A DNA stretch of 16,617 nt, from positions 1-16,617 of the forward strand of contig USSR01000072.1 of NCBI GenBank assembly GCA_900557355.1, in the 5' to 3' direction. Each line of letters begins with the position of its first letter. Position 1 is the stretch's first letter. The position numbers and the translations under genes were made by a program. Shown here one piece after another: positions 1 through 8,949 of the stretch. The DNA comes from an uncultured Bacteroides sp. (GTDB taxonomy: Bacteria > Bacteroidota > Bacteroidia > Bacteroidales > Bacteroidaceae). The notes beneath the pieces were generated by a model. It was given only the letters and a program-made list of their open reading frames with translations. It was not told where the DNA came from and searched no databases.

Positions 1-54
1 ACAGGTAAGATTGCATAGTAGTTTTGTCGTGTTTTATTTTGTGTTTGTGTTGTG

Positions 55-90
55 AATAAGCCTTGTCGGGAGACAGGGCTTATTTTTTAT
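55..90 (+). terminator. Rho-independent terminator of an upstream plus-strand gene
   Basis: A 13-bp stem (55-67 pairing with 72-84, with one G-U pair) closes a four-base GGGA loop and is followed by a T-rich stretch on the plus strand. It would end transcription of a gene lying left of the window. The T-run overlaps the stop codon of the convergent regulator gene (87-89). On the minus strand the bases after the stem are not T-rich, so it is a weaker terminator in that direction. Positions 1-54 hold no recognisable gene; at most they are the tail or 3' UTR of the outside gene. Confidence 0.75.
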
Positions 91-830
91 TCTTGTTCTT
101 CTATTGCCTTATTCAATAGAAATGTTGTTTCTTTAAGTTTTTCGACAATATTTATTTTAGTAATTTCTTCAAACCGAATATCTGGCAAGTAAATCCCCAG
201 GCTTGCGATGATCGTCTTGTTTTTATAAATAGGAGTTGCTAGGCTGACAACATGGTTAGCATTGGAAGTGATTTCTACTTCTTTGGCTCTAATTTCAGTT
301 AAGGCAGCAACCAGATTTTGTGCATTCTTTATTTCCGGCCACGATTCTTTATCAGGTAATCCGTATTTTCCTGTGAAATAGTTTAGTTCCTTTGGAGAGT
401 AGTGGGCTAGTATCATTCTTCCGGTAGTAGCTTTATAAACGCTGGATTCTTGGGTGGTTCTGACCTGGATTTCATGGGTACATTCTGCTTCATATAATAA
501 AATTCGTTTCCCCCCTTCAATAATGGAGAGAATAACCGTTTCATTTATATTATCCCGAAGCCGTTCAATAAGAGGCTTTGCGATTTCTTTCAGTTCAGCA
601 TAATAGGTATATGAGTTGGTTAATTGATAAGCCATATAGCCTAGTTTGTATCCCTTCTTTGCGCCTATCTGTTCTACATAGTTTCTGTTTACCAATGTTT
701 TTAATATGTTGGCACATGTTCCATGGTTTAATTGAAGTGAATCTGCAATTTCGGACAAGCTTAGGTCTTCTTTGGGGCTGGAAGCTATTACTTCAAGAAT
801 GCTTAGGGCCCGATGTATGACTTGTATCAT
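87..830 (-). CDS. IclR-family transcriptional regulator
   Basis: A 247-residue protein with the standard two-domain IclR layout. The N-terminal winged helix-turn-helix spans about residues 5-60, with the recognition part around 25-46 (SLSEIADSLQLNHGTCANIL). The C-terminal effector-binding domain runs from about 75 to 245 and has the typical stretch around VYKATTGRMILAHYSP. The length is usual for the family. It is transcribed divergently from the PUL and is the only regulator in the window, so it most likely controls the PUL promoter and perhaps itself. IclR relatives such as KdgR respond to uronate breakdown intermediates, so KDG or a related keto-acid is a reasonable but unproven effector guess. 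Whether it represses or activates cannot be told from the sequence. The ATG at 828-830 lies about 34 bases after the predicted transcription start. Confidence 0.93.
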   Translation of the reverse strand: MIQVIHRALSILEVIASSPKEDLSLSEIADSLQLNHGTCANILKTLVNRNYVEQIGAKKGYKLGYMAYQLTNSYTYYAELKEIAKPLIERLRDNINETVILSIIEGGKRILLYEAECTHEIQVRTTQESSVYKATTGRMILAHYSPKELNYFTGKYGLPDKESWPEIKNAQNLVAALTEIRAKEVEITSNANHVVSLATPIYKNKTIIASLGIYLPDIRFEEITKINIVEKLKETTFLLNKAIEEQE

Positions 831-870
831 ATCTATAATATAAAAGTTATTTTTTTATAGTTTTATAATG

Positions 871-900
871 CAAAATTAGGAATTATAATTCTATTGCCAA
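871..900 (-). promoter_or_regulatory. Candidate promoter of the IclR-family regulator gene
   Basis: Read on the minus strand, 878-871 is TAATTTTG, an exact match to the Bacteroides -7 element TAnnTTTG. Eighteen bases upstream, 900-897 reads TTGG, a partial match to the -33 element TTTG. The implied transcription start near 864 leaves a short leader before the ATG. The weak -33 element lowers confidence. Confidence 0.45.
880..891. promoter_or_regulatory. Perfect 12-bp palindrome, candidate operator
   Basis: GAATTATAATTC is its own reverse complement. It lies in the spacer between the -33 and -7 elements of the regulator's predicted promoter, where a bound dimer would block RNA polymerase. That position suits autoregulation by the IclR-type protein. 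The site is AT-rich and short, so chance is a real alternative. A second, weaker inverted repeat (TTCT-N5-AGAA, 975-987) lies upstream of the susC promoter and could be another site. Confidence 0.3.
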
Positions 901-1012
901 TTTTTAGGTTTTGTTTTTAACTACTATTGTGTGTGTGTCCTCGTGTAGAGCCCTTTTGATGGCTTATTCTTATGTTCTACAACAGAAATTGCATTTTTTT
1001 TCTGCTGATTAT

Positions 1013-1042
1013 TTTGATCCTAAAAGACTAATAGTAATTTTG
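1013..1042 (+). promoter_or_regulatory. Candidate main promoter of the PUL operon
   Basis: TTTG at 1013-1016 and TAATTTTG at 1035-1042 are separated by 18 bases, matching the Bacteroides sigma-ABfr type -33/-7 pattern. Transcription would start near 1049, giving a leader of roughly 18 bases before the susC ATG at 1067. The leader is too short for a riboswitch, so control is presumably at initiation. Confidence 0.65.
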
Positions 1043-1066
1043 CATTGAAAAATTAAATTTTATATT

Positions 1067-4000
1067 ATGAAAACAAAGTGTTATTTGCTACTGTGTATGT
1101 TTGTTTGCACCACGGCTTTTGCTCAGCATGGTGTAAAAGGCAAAATTGTGGATGCCGGTACCGGAGAGTCTTTGGTAGGCGTGAATGTTACGGTAAAAAA
1201 TGAGAGTTCCGTAGGTACGATTTCCGATTTGGACGGAAATTATTCTTTGGTTGTTTCTAAAACTGCTACTTTGGTATTTTCGTATATAGGTTACATAAGC
1301 CAGGAGATACCGGTAGGAGAGAAAAACATGATTAATGTTTCATTGGTTGAGGATTCAAAAACCTTAAGTGAAGTTGTTGTGATTGGTTATGGAACCATGA
1401 AAAAATCAGATTTGACTGGTTCTGTGGTTAAAGCGGATTTGAATGTAATGAAAGATTCGCCGAATACAAGCATTATGCAATCTTTGCATGGGACGGTGGC
1501 TGGATTGCAAATAGGGCAGACCAATTCAGCTGGTGAAGATCCTTCAATCGGAGTGCGTGGACAAACCACTATTAATGGTAGTACTTCTCCTTTAATTATA
1601 TTGGATGGAATTATATATGGTGGGCGCATTTCTGATATTAATCCGAGTGATATTGAATCCATTGATATATTGAAAGATGCGAGCAGTAAGGCTGTTTATG
1701 GTGCGAAAGCAGCTAATGGTGTATTGATGATTACATCTAAAAAAGGTAAAAGAGCTCAAAAACCGAAGATATCATATTCAGGTAGTTGGGCGTTCAGTAA
1801 TCCGACAGTCGATTACCGGCCATTGAACCGGGAAGAATGGATGCAGAAAGTACGTGATATCGAATATGAGTCAGCCTATACCAAGGAATCCGGTTATTTA
1901 GTTCCAAATCCGGACTGGGATTTTTCCAAGTCACAACTGAATGTGCAACAGTTGGATGGAATAGAGAATGGTACAGATTTTAACTGGTGGGATGAAGCTA
2001 TGCAGACTGGGCATTTATTTACTGATATGGTGAATATCAATGGTGGTAGCGAACATGTTTCTTATTTCCTTTCCGGTAGTTGGACCAATCAAAGAGGAGT
2101 TGTAAAGAATGACAAATATAAGCGTACTACATTCAGAGCTAATATTGATGTGCAAGCTACATCTTGGCTGAAGGTGGGTACTAATACTTTTTTCTCCGTT
2201 TTGGACTATTCCGGAGAGTCCCCCAATATGAATGCTCTTATTCGTATGCCGGCCGTAGTGACTCCCAAGGATGCGGATGGTGAGTGGATTACCAATCCGA
2301 ATGGAACTTTAACTATGAATCCTTTCTTGGAATATATGGTCGAAAATTCAGACAAGCGTCATCAGATAAATACAACCGTTTATGGACTGGTTAGTATACC
2401 TTGGATCAAAGGATTGACCTATCGCTTGAATTATAATTATACGCTTGATGCCAAGAATTTATATAATTATAGTCGGTATGAGGCCAGTCAACAAGGAGAA
2501 GCATCAAAGCAGCACGATAATTCATCTGTATGGTTGCTGGATAATATTGTAAATTATACCAATTCTTTTGGTAAGCATGCTATTAATGCAACGTTTGTGT
2601 ATGGTGCTAGCAGGCAGGCCTATGACAATACCCTGGCAAAAGGACAACAATATACTAGTACGGTAACTGGTTATAATGATTTGGGACAGGCTATCATACA
2701 AACCATACGTTCGTCAGCTTATAAGGAGAGCAACCTTTATCAAATGCTTCGTACATCTTATAATTATGATAGCAAATATTTGTTAACAGCTACATTACGT
2801 CGTGATGGTTTTAGTGGCTTTGCCGAGAATCACAAGTTCGGTCTGTTTCCTTCTGTTGGTTTGGGTTGGGTATTGTCTCGTGAAGCGTTCTTGTCCGAAG
2901 CGGAATTTATGGATAATCTCAAGCTCAGAGCTAGTTTTGGTGTGACGGGTAACCAAACTTCACGTTACAGTTCCTTAGCAAAGGTTGAACTGAATGCAGG
3001 CTCGAAATATGTTTTTGGCGATGGTGCAAGTACGTCCATCGGTTCTACTGTTATGCGCATGTCCAATAAAGATTTAAAGTGGGAGACGACAGCTGAGTAT
3101 AATGTTGGTATTGACTTTTCCTTTTTCAAGGAGAGGCTGACTGGAAGTATAGACTTTTACCGAGCTACCACAAAGAATCTGTTATGGGATGTTATTATTC
3201 CGACGATGACCGGATTTTCCAGTGTACGCAGCAATGTGGGCAAGTTACAGAATACAGGTTTGGAAATAGTACTCGGTGGTACTCCTGTGAAAACAAAAGA
3301 TTTTCAATGGAATGTCCGGCTGAATTTTTCAACGAATAAGAACAAGGTGGTTTCTTTACTGGGACAGGATACTGATGGAGACGGTAAAGAAGATGACTTG
3401 GTAGCCAGCGGACTGTTTATCGGAGAATCGTTGGGAACCATTTATGACTATGAAGTGGAAGGTATCTGGCAGTTGGCAGATAAAGAGAATGGTACTATTA
3501 TGAAGGGTTTTTATCCCGGAACCTATAAAATTAAGGATCAGAATGGCGATGGAGAGATTACGGCTGGTGAAGACAGGGTGATTCTAGGGCATAAAGAACC
3601 GGCTTACATGATGGGTATTTCCAATGATTTTAGCTATAAAGGGTTTGAATTACGTTTTTTCATCAATACCATTCAGGGAGGTAAGAACGGATATCGGTCG
3701 AAGATTGCCAAACCTGATTATATTGGAAAGTCGATAGGTAATGCCGAGAACCTGAGTTGGCTGACTGCCTATGATTATTGGTCACCAAGAAATCCGAATG
3801 CTAAGTTTGCAACAGCTTGGCTATCTCCTACCGTAGATACGAATCGGATGCAAAATCGCAGCTTTGTCCGTTTGCAAGATGTATCGTTATCCTATAACTT
3901 TGATCAGCGATGGACTAAAAAGTTAGGTGTGAGTAATCTGAGGCTTTTTATTAGCGGACAGAACCTTTTGACTTTTACAGGTTGGGATGGTTGGGATCCT

Positions 4001-4078
4001 GAAGCCGGTATTGGTTTCACCACAGACTCTTATCCCGTAATGCGTACTTATGCTTTTGGTATAGATTTAACTTTTTAA
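1067..4078 (+). CDS. susC: SusC-like TonB-dependent outer-membrane transporter
   Basis: A 1003-residue protein of normal SusC length that imports oligosaccharides across the outer membrane using TonB energy. A signal peptide of about 19 residues ends at AFA-Q. A carboxypeptidase-regulatory-like domain follows (about 22-100, starting GVKGKIVDAGTG). Next comes a TonB-box-like segment (SEVVVIGYG), then the plug with the usual VRG, LDG and DIESIDILKDAS signatures. The barrel ends in a terminal phenylalanine (YAFGIDLTF). Two Asp-rich loops resemble calcium sites: D768-x-D-G-D-G and the family-typical DQNGDG around 824-829. It is the first gene of the operon and is followed 11 bases later by its susD partner. 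Substrate cannot be read from the sequence; the downstream genes suggest a uronate- and rhamnose-containing glycan. Confidence 0.96.
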   Translation: MKTKCYLLLCMFVCTTAFAQHGVKGKIVDAGTGESLVGVNVTVKNESSVGTISDLDGNYSLVVSKTATLVFSYIGYISQEIPVGEKNMINVSLVEDSKTLSEVVVIGYGTMKKSDLTGSVVKADLNVMKDSPNTSIMQSLHGTVAGLQIGQTNSAGEDPSIGVRGQTTINGSTSPLIILDGIIYGGRISDINPSDIESIDILKDASSKAVYGAKAANGVLMITSKKGKRAQKPKISYSGSWAFSNPTVDYRPLNREEWMQKVRDIEYESAYTKESGYLVPNPDWDFSKSQLNVQQLDGIENGTDFNWWDEAMQTGHLFTDMVNINGGSEHVSYFLSGSWTNQRGVVKNDKYKRTTFRANIDVQATSWLKVGTNTFFSVLDYSGESPNMNALIRMPAVVTPKDADGEWITNPNGTLTMNPFLEYMVENSDKRHQINTTVYGLVSIPWIKGLTYRLNYNYTLDAKNLYNYSRYEASQQGEASKQHDNSSVWLLDNIVNYTNSFGKHAINATFVYGASRQAYDNTLAKGQQYTSTVTGYNDLGQAIIQTIRSSAYKESNLYQMLRTSYNYDSKYLLTATLRRDGFSGFAENHKFGLFPSVGLGWVLSREAFLSEAEFMDNLKLRASFGVTGNQTSRYSSLAKVELNAGSKYVFGDGASTSIGSTVMRMSNKDLKWETTAEYNVGIDFSFFKERLTGSIDFYRATTKNLLWDVIIPTMTGFSSVRSNVGKLQNTGLEIVLGGTPVKTKDFQWNVRLNFSTNKNKVVSLLGQDTDGDGKEDDLVASGLFIGESLGTIYDYEVEGIWQLADKENGTIMKGFYPGTYKIKDQNGDGEITAGEDRVILGHKEPAYMMGISNDFSYKGFELRFFINTIQGGKNGYRSKIAKPDYIGKSIGNAENLSWLTAYDYWSPRNPNAKFATAWLSPTVDTNRMQNRSFVRLQDVSLSYNFDQRWTKKLGVSNLRLFISGQNLLTFTGWDGWDPEAGIGFTTDSYPVMRTYAFGIDLTF

Positions 4079-4089
4079 CAGATTGAATT

Positions 4090-5766
4090 ATGAGACAGAA
4101 TATTTTTAATGCAGGAATTGCCTTTTTATTCTCATGTTTTGTTTTCTCTTGTAACGAAAGCAGCTTTCTGGAAGAGAAGCCGCTGGACTTCCTGAGTCCG
4201 GAGAATGCCTATAATACATATGCCGATTATGAAACAGCCTTAACAGGTTTGTATGCGAAAGTACGTGCGAATTTCTATAATAGTGATTTCGTCTTCTTTC
4301 AGGAAACAGATGTAGCCAAGAATGCGCGTGACAATAATAATTTCATGGGCAATCTTAAAGACTGGCTCACTCCTCAGCAAGCTGGTGTGGCAGACGTATG
4401 GGATCGTGAGTATAAACTGATTAATAATGCCAATACCATCATCAGTCGTATAGAAGGTAGTTCACTGAACGCGGAACAAAAATCCCAAGTGGCTGCCGAG
4501 GCCAAATTTTTCCGTGCATTCGGTTATCGTACGTTGGTTTATATTTTCGGTGGTGTTCCGTTAGTGCTTGAGGAAAATGTCTCTCCAAAGACGGACTTCA
4601 CCCGGAACTCGAAAGAGGAAGTATTGAAAGCTATGTATGATGACTTCCTGGAAGCAACAACTGTACTTCCTGACATTCATACTGTAGTTGATGGAAAGAT
4701 TTCCAATCTAGTGGCAAAACATTACCTTGCTGAGACCTGTATATCGTTGGGACTCTACGATGATGCTATTCGTTTAGCTTCTGAAGTGATTGATAATCCC
4801 AATACAGGTTTGATGAAAGTCAGGTTCGGGTCTCACAAATCGGAAGAAGGAGATGTCTATTGGGATCTATTCAGAAGGAAAAATCAGAACCGAAAAACTT
4901 CGGGTAATACGGAAGCATTATGGGTAATTCAGATGGAGCCGGATGTAGAAGGTGGTTATCTGACTTCAACTTCTTATCGTCCCTATTATCTGGAACGGTT
5001 TGCCGCACCAGTGACATATTCATGTACTGATCCGGAAGGAAAGAAAGCTTTCCTTTCTTCGAATGGTCGTTCGGATGCCAATGTGGGGGGGCGTGGAGTT
5101 TCCAATATGTCAAATACCCATTGGTGGTTGTATGAGGTATGGGGCGACGATTTTAGCAATGATATGCGTAATTCCAAATACAATGTGGTACGTGATGCTT
5201 ATTATGATTTGCCTACTTCCAAGTATTATGGTAAAAGTATTATTGCTCCTGAAACGAAGAGTAAACTTTTGGAAGAACAGTCTTGGCGTTGGTATCCGTG
5301 GCCAACTAAGATTACAACTCCGGGTGAACATCCTGAAGCCCTGTATGCCGATCCGGCACTGAAAACACTGAAATCAACTGCCGGTGCTACTTATCTGGAC
5401 CAATATATGCTACGTTTGGCTGAAACCTATCTGCTACGGGCAGAGGCTTTTTTAATGAAAGGAGACAAAGAAAAGGCAGCAAACGATATCAATGAAGTAA
5501 GGAACCGTGCTCATACATCTGAAGTAGTTGCATCGGAGGTCACCATAGACTATATTCTGGATGAGCGTGCACGCGAATTGGTATATGAGGAATTCCGCAG
5601 AATTACGTTAGGACGATTGGGCAAGTATGTAGAACGTGTTCGTAAATACAATACGCTCAACGGACCTCGTGTGGAAGATTATCATGAACTGTTTCCGATA
5701 CCTTACAGTGCAATAGAAGCCAATAAAGATGCTGTATTGGAACAGAATCCAGGTTATAAGAACTAA
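4090..5766 (+). CDS. susD: SusD-like outer-membrane glycan-binding lipoprotein
   Basis: A 558-residue RagB/SusD-family surface lipoprotein that caps the SusC barrel and binds glycan. The lipobox is FVFSC with Cys21 as the lipidated residue, followed by the conserved N-terminal start of mature SusD proteins (FLEEKPLDFLSPENAY). The TPR-like region includes AAEAKFFRAFGYRTLVYIFGG. The C-terminal family signature includes ERARELVYEEFRR and LFPIPYSAIEAN, ending in an NPGY motif. It is co-transcribed with susC across an 11-base gap. A run of seven G bases at 5085-5091 inside the gene is unusual for this AT-rich DNA; the frame is intact through it. Confidence 0.95.
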   Translation: MRQNIFNAGIAFLFSCFVFSCNESSFLEEKPLDFLSPENAYNTYADYETALTGLYAKVRANFYNSDFVFFQETDVAKNARDNNNFMGNLKDWLTPQQAGVADVWDREYKLINNANTIISRIEGSSLNAEQKSQVAAEAKFFRAFGYRTLVYIFGGVPLVLEENVSPKTDFTRNSKEEVLKAMYDDFLEATTVLPDIHTVVDGKISNLVAKHYLAETCISLGLYDDAIRLASEVIDNPNTGLMKVRFGSHKSEEGDVYWDLFRRKNQNRKTSGNTEALWVIQMEPDVEGGYLTSTSYRPYYLERFAAPVTYSCTDPEGKKAFLSSNGRSDANVGGRGVSNMSNTHWWLYEVWGDDFSNDMRNSKYNVVRDAYYDLPTSKYYGKSIIAPETKSKLLEEQSWRWYPWPTKITTPGEHPEALYADPALKTLKSTAGATYLDQYMLRLAETYLLRAEAFLMKGDKEKAANDINEVRNRAHTSEVVASEVTIDYILDERARELVYEEFRRITLGRLGKYVERVRKYNTLNGPRVEDYHELFPIPYSAIEANKDAVLEQNPGYKN

Positions 5767-5833
5767 GGAACTACTGATATAATAAACAAGAATAATACAG
5801 TTTCTAACTATAATTTTTTAAAAGGAATTGAAA

Positions 5834-7282
5834 ATGAGGAATCAAATAAATGTTTTATGTCATTTCTTGCTGCTTTGGGTTGTAAGCTCATGTACCCATA
5901 CACCGGTTAGTGAAGGACGGGTGAAAACGAATCTTGCCGTACCGTATGAAGTGATCGGTGTACTATCTCCTAAAAGTATTCATGAGGTAAAAAACGATCT
6001 GACTTTAGGATGCGAGGTGCTGGATAGGGATTATGCCGACTACCATCAGTATAAAGAATATATCGTTCCTTTGGGTCTTAAAAAGATACGGTTGCAAGCC
6101 GGATGGGCCAAAACAGAAAAGATAAAGGGAGTTTATGATTTTGCCTGGTTGGATTCCATCATAAATGATGCAGTTGGACGTGGAATAAAAATCTGGTTAC
6201 AGGCATCTTATGGGAACCCCATCTATGAAGGTGGGGGAACCCCCTATCTGAAAGGAGGTTGGCCTACTTCCGAAGAGGGAAAAACTGCTTGGAACAGATG
6301 GGTGGAGGCTATGGCTCTTCATTATAAAGGTAAGGTTTATGAATGGGAAATCTGGAATGAGCCGGATATCAATAAAGAACAGATCAAGGATTATAAGAGT
6401 CTGACGGACCTGAATATTCGTACGGCAGAAATTATAAAGCGAATAGAGCCGGATGCTAAGATCGCTGCTTTGGCATTGGCCTTTGCCGATGCAGAATTTC
6501 TGGAGAAATGTATGCAGGATTTTAAGGAACGCGGGAAATTGGAACTTTTTGATTGGATTTCGTATCACCAGTATGTGTTCCGGCCGGAAGATGTGTATCC
6601 GAAGGTTGAGAAGATGCGGCAAGTTATACAAAAATATTCAGATCATATCAAATTGTGGCAAGGTGAGAACGGTGCACCATCCAAAGGATATATGGGTGGA
6701 GCTTTAGGAGCTTATCAATGGTCGGAAGTCTCGCAGGCCAAATGGGCTTTGAGAAGAATGCTCGGTGATCACGGGCGGGATATTGCTACCGGGATATTCA
6801 GTATTGCAGATATGAACTATGGCGGTAATGATGCCATCAAGAAGAAAAATGTAAAAGGCCTGTTGGAAACTAATGAACAAAACCAGGTTGTTCGGGCAAA
6901 GGTGGTTTATTATGCCGTACAACATCTGGCTTCGGTGTTCGATTTGTTACAGCATTCGGTAGATGTACATAGGTTTGAGGTAAAGACGGATTATCCTTAT
7001 AGTCTTTTTGCCTATCAAGATGAAAAGAGTGAATTACAGTCATTCCTGATATGGTACGATGAAGCTACTCCTACAAACTTCAATCAGCCTACCCCGGTGG
7101 ATGTGGAAGTGGCCGGGGGAAAATTTAAGAATCCTGTATGGGTAGATTTGTTGACTGGTAAAGTTTATAAGATTCCTGCCGGTGATATAAGTAAGCACGG
7201 AGACAAGTATTGTTTTAGCAATCTTCCGGTATATGATTCTCCGATTATGGTCGTTGACCAGAGCTTAATCAAATATGAATAA
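5834..7282 (+). CDS. Clan GH-A glycoside hydrolase lipoprotein (GH39-like)
   Basis: A 482-residue exported TIM-barrel glycoside hydrolase. I chose the ATG at 5834 over the in-frame TTG at 5828 because it begins a clean lipoprotein signal (MRNQINVLCHFLLLWVVSSC) with lipobox Cys20. The likely acid/base is Glu176 in EWEIWNEPD, the NEP motif of clan GH-A. The likely nucleophile is Glu278 in LWQGENGAP, about 100 residues later as expected. A beta-rich tail follows (about 380-482), as in GH39 enzymes. The family could be GH39, a GH5-like group or an unassigned clan-A family; I cannot separate these by eye. Clan GH-A enzymes retain configuration and usually act on beta-xylosides, glucosides, glucuronides or galactosides. 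A beta-glucuronidase role would feed the downstream UxaC pathway, but that is inference. It follows susD after 67 bases without a clear terminator and overlaps the next gene. Confidence 0.82.
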   Translation: MRNQINVLCHFLLLWVVSSCTHTPVSEGRVKTNLAVPYEVIGVLSPKSIHEVKNDLTLGCEVLDRDYADYHQYKEYIVPLGLKKIRLQAGWAKTEKIKGVYDFAWLDSIINDAVGRGIKIWLQASYGNPIYEGGGTPYLKGGWPTSEEGKTAWNRWVEAMALHYKGKVYEWEIWNEPDINKEQIKDYKSLTDLNIRTAEIIKRIEPDAKIAALALAFADAEFLEKCMQDFKERGKLELFDWISYHQYVFRPEDVYPKVEKMRQVIQKYSDHIKLWQGENGAPSKGYMGGALGAYQWSEVSQAKWALRRMLGDHGRDIATGIFSIADMNYGGNDAIKKKNVKGLLETNEQNQVVRAKVVYYAVQHLASVFDLLQHSVDVHRFEVKTDYPYSLFAYQDEKSELQSFLIWYDEATPTNFNQPTPVDVEVAGGKFKNPVWVDLLTGKVYKIPAGDISKHGDKYCFSNLPVYDSPIMVVDQSLIKYE

Positions 7283-8946
7283 TGGCTATGGAGTTACAAT
7301 TACAGGAACTGGATTACTGGGCCATTGGTGTTTATATATTATTGATGGCAGGGATAGGGTTATCTTTCGGTTGGTTTATTAAAGATGTCGGTGCTTATTT
7401 CAAGGGAAATGGCACTATCCCCTGGGTGATGGCTACCGTTACCAATTTTATGGGATTGTTCAGTACGTTTGTCTTCGTGGCTTATGCCGGGATTGCTTAC
7501 GAGTACGGGTTGGTCTCTGTTACGGTATTTTGGTCCACTGTACCGGCATGTATCATTGGCAGCCTGTGGCTTGGCGGACGTTGGCGGCGGACTGGTTGCG
7601 TCACTCCCATCGAATATTTGGAACAGCGTTATAGTTTCTCTGTTCGTGAAATAATGACGTGGGTAGGATTACTGGTGAGGCTGTTAGACAATATGGTGCG
7701 GTTGTATGCTATTGGTGTTTTCATTACTGTAGTCACTCCTCTGTCATTGGAATGGGCCATCATCATTTCGGGTGTAATTGTTACGCTGTTCAATATTATT
7801 GGCGGTATCTGGACTGTAACGATTATGAGTACAGTACAGTTTGTGATCTTAATACTTATCACCTGTGTACTGCTGCCCGTGTCCTTACATGAAGTGGGAG
7901 GTATTGGTGGACTTTATCAACAGATCCCTGAGAAGATGACGTGGTTTAATGGTCCCAAAGGAGCATTTTTCTGGTTGGCAATCTATTATGTAATGACGAT
8001 GATAAAATACAATGAGAACTGGACATTTATTCAGAAATTCTTTTGTGTGAAAGACGAAAAAGCAGCTAAGAAAATGGGAGTTCTGACGGGTATCCTCTTT
8101 TTAGTGTTTACCCCGATATTCCTCATTCCGGCTGTTGCCTCTTCTTTAATAGTTCCGGAACTGGAGAATCCGGAGATGTCCTATATATCGGTTGCCATTC
8201 GCTTGCTTCCTGCCGGTATTATGGGTATCATGTTTTCTTCGATGTTTGCGGCAACTATGTCTTCACTGAATGCCGAGTACAATGTTATGTCGAGTGTTTT
8301 TACAAAGGATGTATATCAGCGGTTGTTTAATACGGAAGCTGCTGAAAAACGCCTTCTGGTTGTGGCTCGTTGGTCTACATTGGTTATCGGAGCACTGATT
8401 ACAGTAGGTGCTATCTATATCGAAGGGTTTGGAGGAGCTTTTGAAGCCAATAAACTGTTTACGGGAATATTCTGTATTCCTATAGGTATTCCTTTGGTAT
8501 TGGGTATTGTAAGCCGCAAGCCGAATGCCAAGGCGGCTATAATTACGATCAGTGCTGGAATAGTAGTAGGGATTGTCTTGAATGCACTTCCCGAAGTGGA
8601 TTGGGAGATGGCAACACTTATCGAGTTAATAGTTTGTTTGGTTCTTTATTATCTGCCGGTTTATGGGCAGATGGATATGAAAGACAAAGTGAAAGTGGAT
8701 GAACTGTTTGATGCCTTGAGTGTGAATATAGACCCTAAAAAGGTTCCTTCCATTTCATCGCAATATGTTAAAGCACTGATGATATTACTGTTGGTATCTC
8801 TTGTTGTATCCGGCGGGCTTTTTATAGGAATGAGCATTCCCAATCTACGTTCTATGGGTGGAGATTTGAGTTTATGCGCCGGCATTTTGAGTCTTTTACT
8901 GGCAGTGGCTCTGTGTGTTGTTTATAAATTGAAAATAAAAAAGTAA
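7282..8946 (+). CDS. Sodium:solute symporter (SSS family)
   Basis: A 554-residue inner-membrane protein with about 13-14 hydrophobic segments across its length. It shows SSS-family landmarks: the N-terminal GNGTIPWVMATVTNFMG segment, GIWTVTIMSTVQFVI around the middle, and MFAATMSSLNAEYNVMSS followed by FTKDVYQRLF. Such carriers couple sodium entry to uptake of sugars, sugar acids or carboxylates. In this context the cargo is probably the uronate, rhamnose or small product freed in the periplasm by the exported enzymes. The start codon shares its A with the preceding stop (TAATG at 7280-7284), which suggests translational coupling. A second ATG at 7288 is possible. Confidence 0.93.
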   Translation: MAMELQLQELDYWAIGVYILLMAGIGLSFGWFIKDVGAYFKGNGTIPWVMATVTNFMGLFSTFVFVAYAGIAYEYGLVSVTVFWSTVPACIIGSLWLGGRWRRTGCVTPIEYLEQRYSFSVREIMTWVGLLVRLLDNMVRLYAIGVFITVVTPLSLEWAIIISGVIVTLFNIIGGIWTVTIMSTVQFVILILITCVLLPVSLHEVGGIGGLYQQIPEKMTWFNGPKGAFFWLAIYYVMTMIKYNENWTFIQKFFCVKDEKAAKKMGVLTGILFLVFTPIFLIPAVASSLIVPELENPEMSYISVAIRLLPAGIMGIMFSSMFAATMSSLNAEYNVMSSVFTKDVYQRLFNTEAAEKRLLVVARWSTLVIGALITVGAIYIEGFGGAFEANKLFTGIFCIPIGIPLVLGIVSRKPNAKAAIITISAGIVVGIVLNALPEVDWEMATLIELIVCLVLYYLPVYGQMDMKDKVKVDELFDALSVNIDPKKVPSISSQYVKALMILLLVSLVVSGGLFIGMSIPNLRSMGGDLSLCAGILSLLLAVALCVVYKLKIKK

Positions 8947-8949
8947 ATA

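Noticed and set aside
5811..5818. TAATTTTT before the clan-A hydrolase gene as a promoter -7 box
   Set aside because: It lacks the final G of TAnnTTTG and there is no TTTG at the proper distance upstream; the 67-base gap is more likely just an operon spacer.
6233..6244. GGGGG-AA-CCCCC inverted repeat
   Set aside because: It lies inside the hydrolase coding region, has a loop of only two bases, and has no T-run; it is best explained by codon choice.
6197..6631. 144-codon minus-strand frame opposite the clan-A hydrolase
   Set aside because: It has no recognisable domain and is antisense to a gene with clear catalytic motifs; it is a by-product of codon bias, like the similar antisense frame at 14301-14735.
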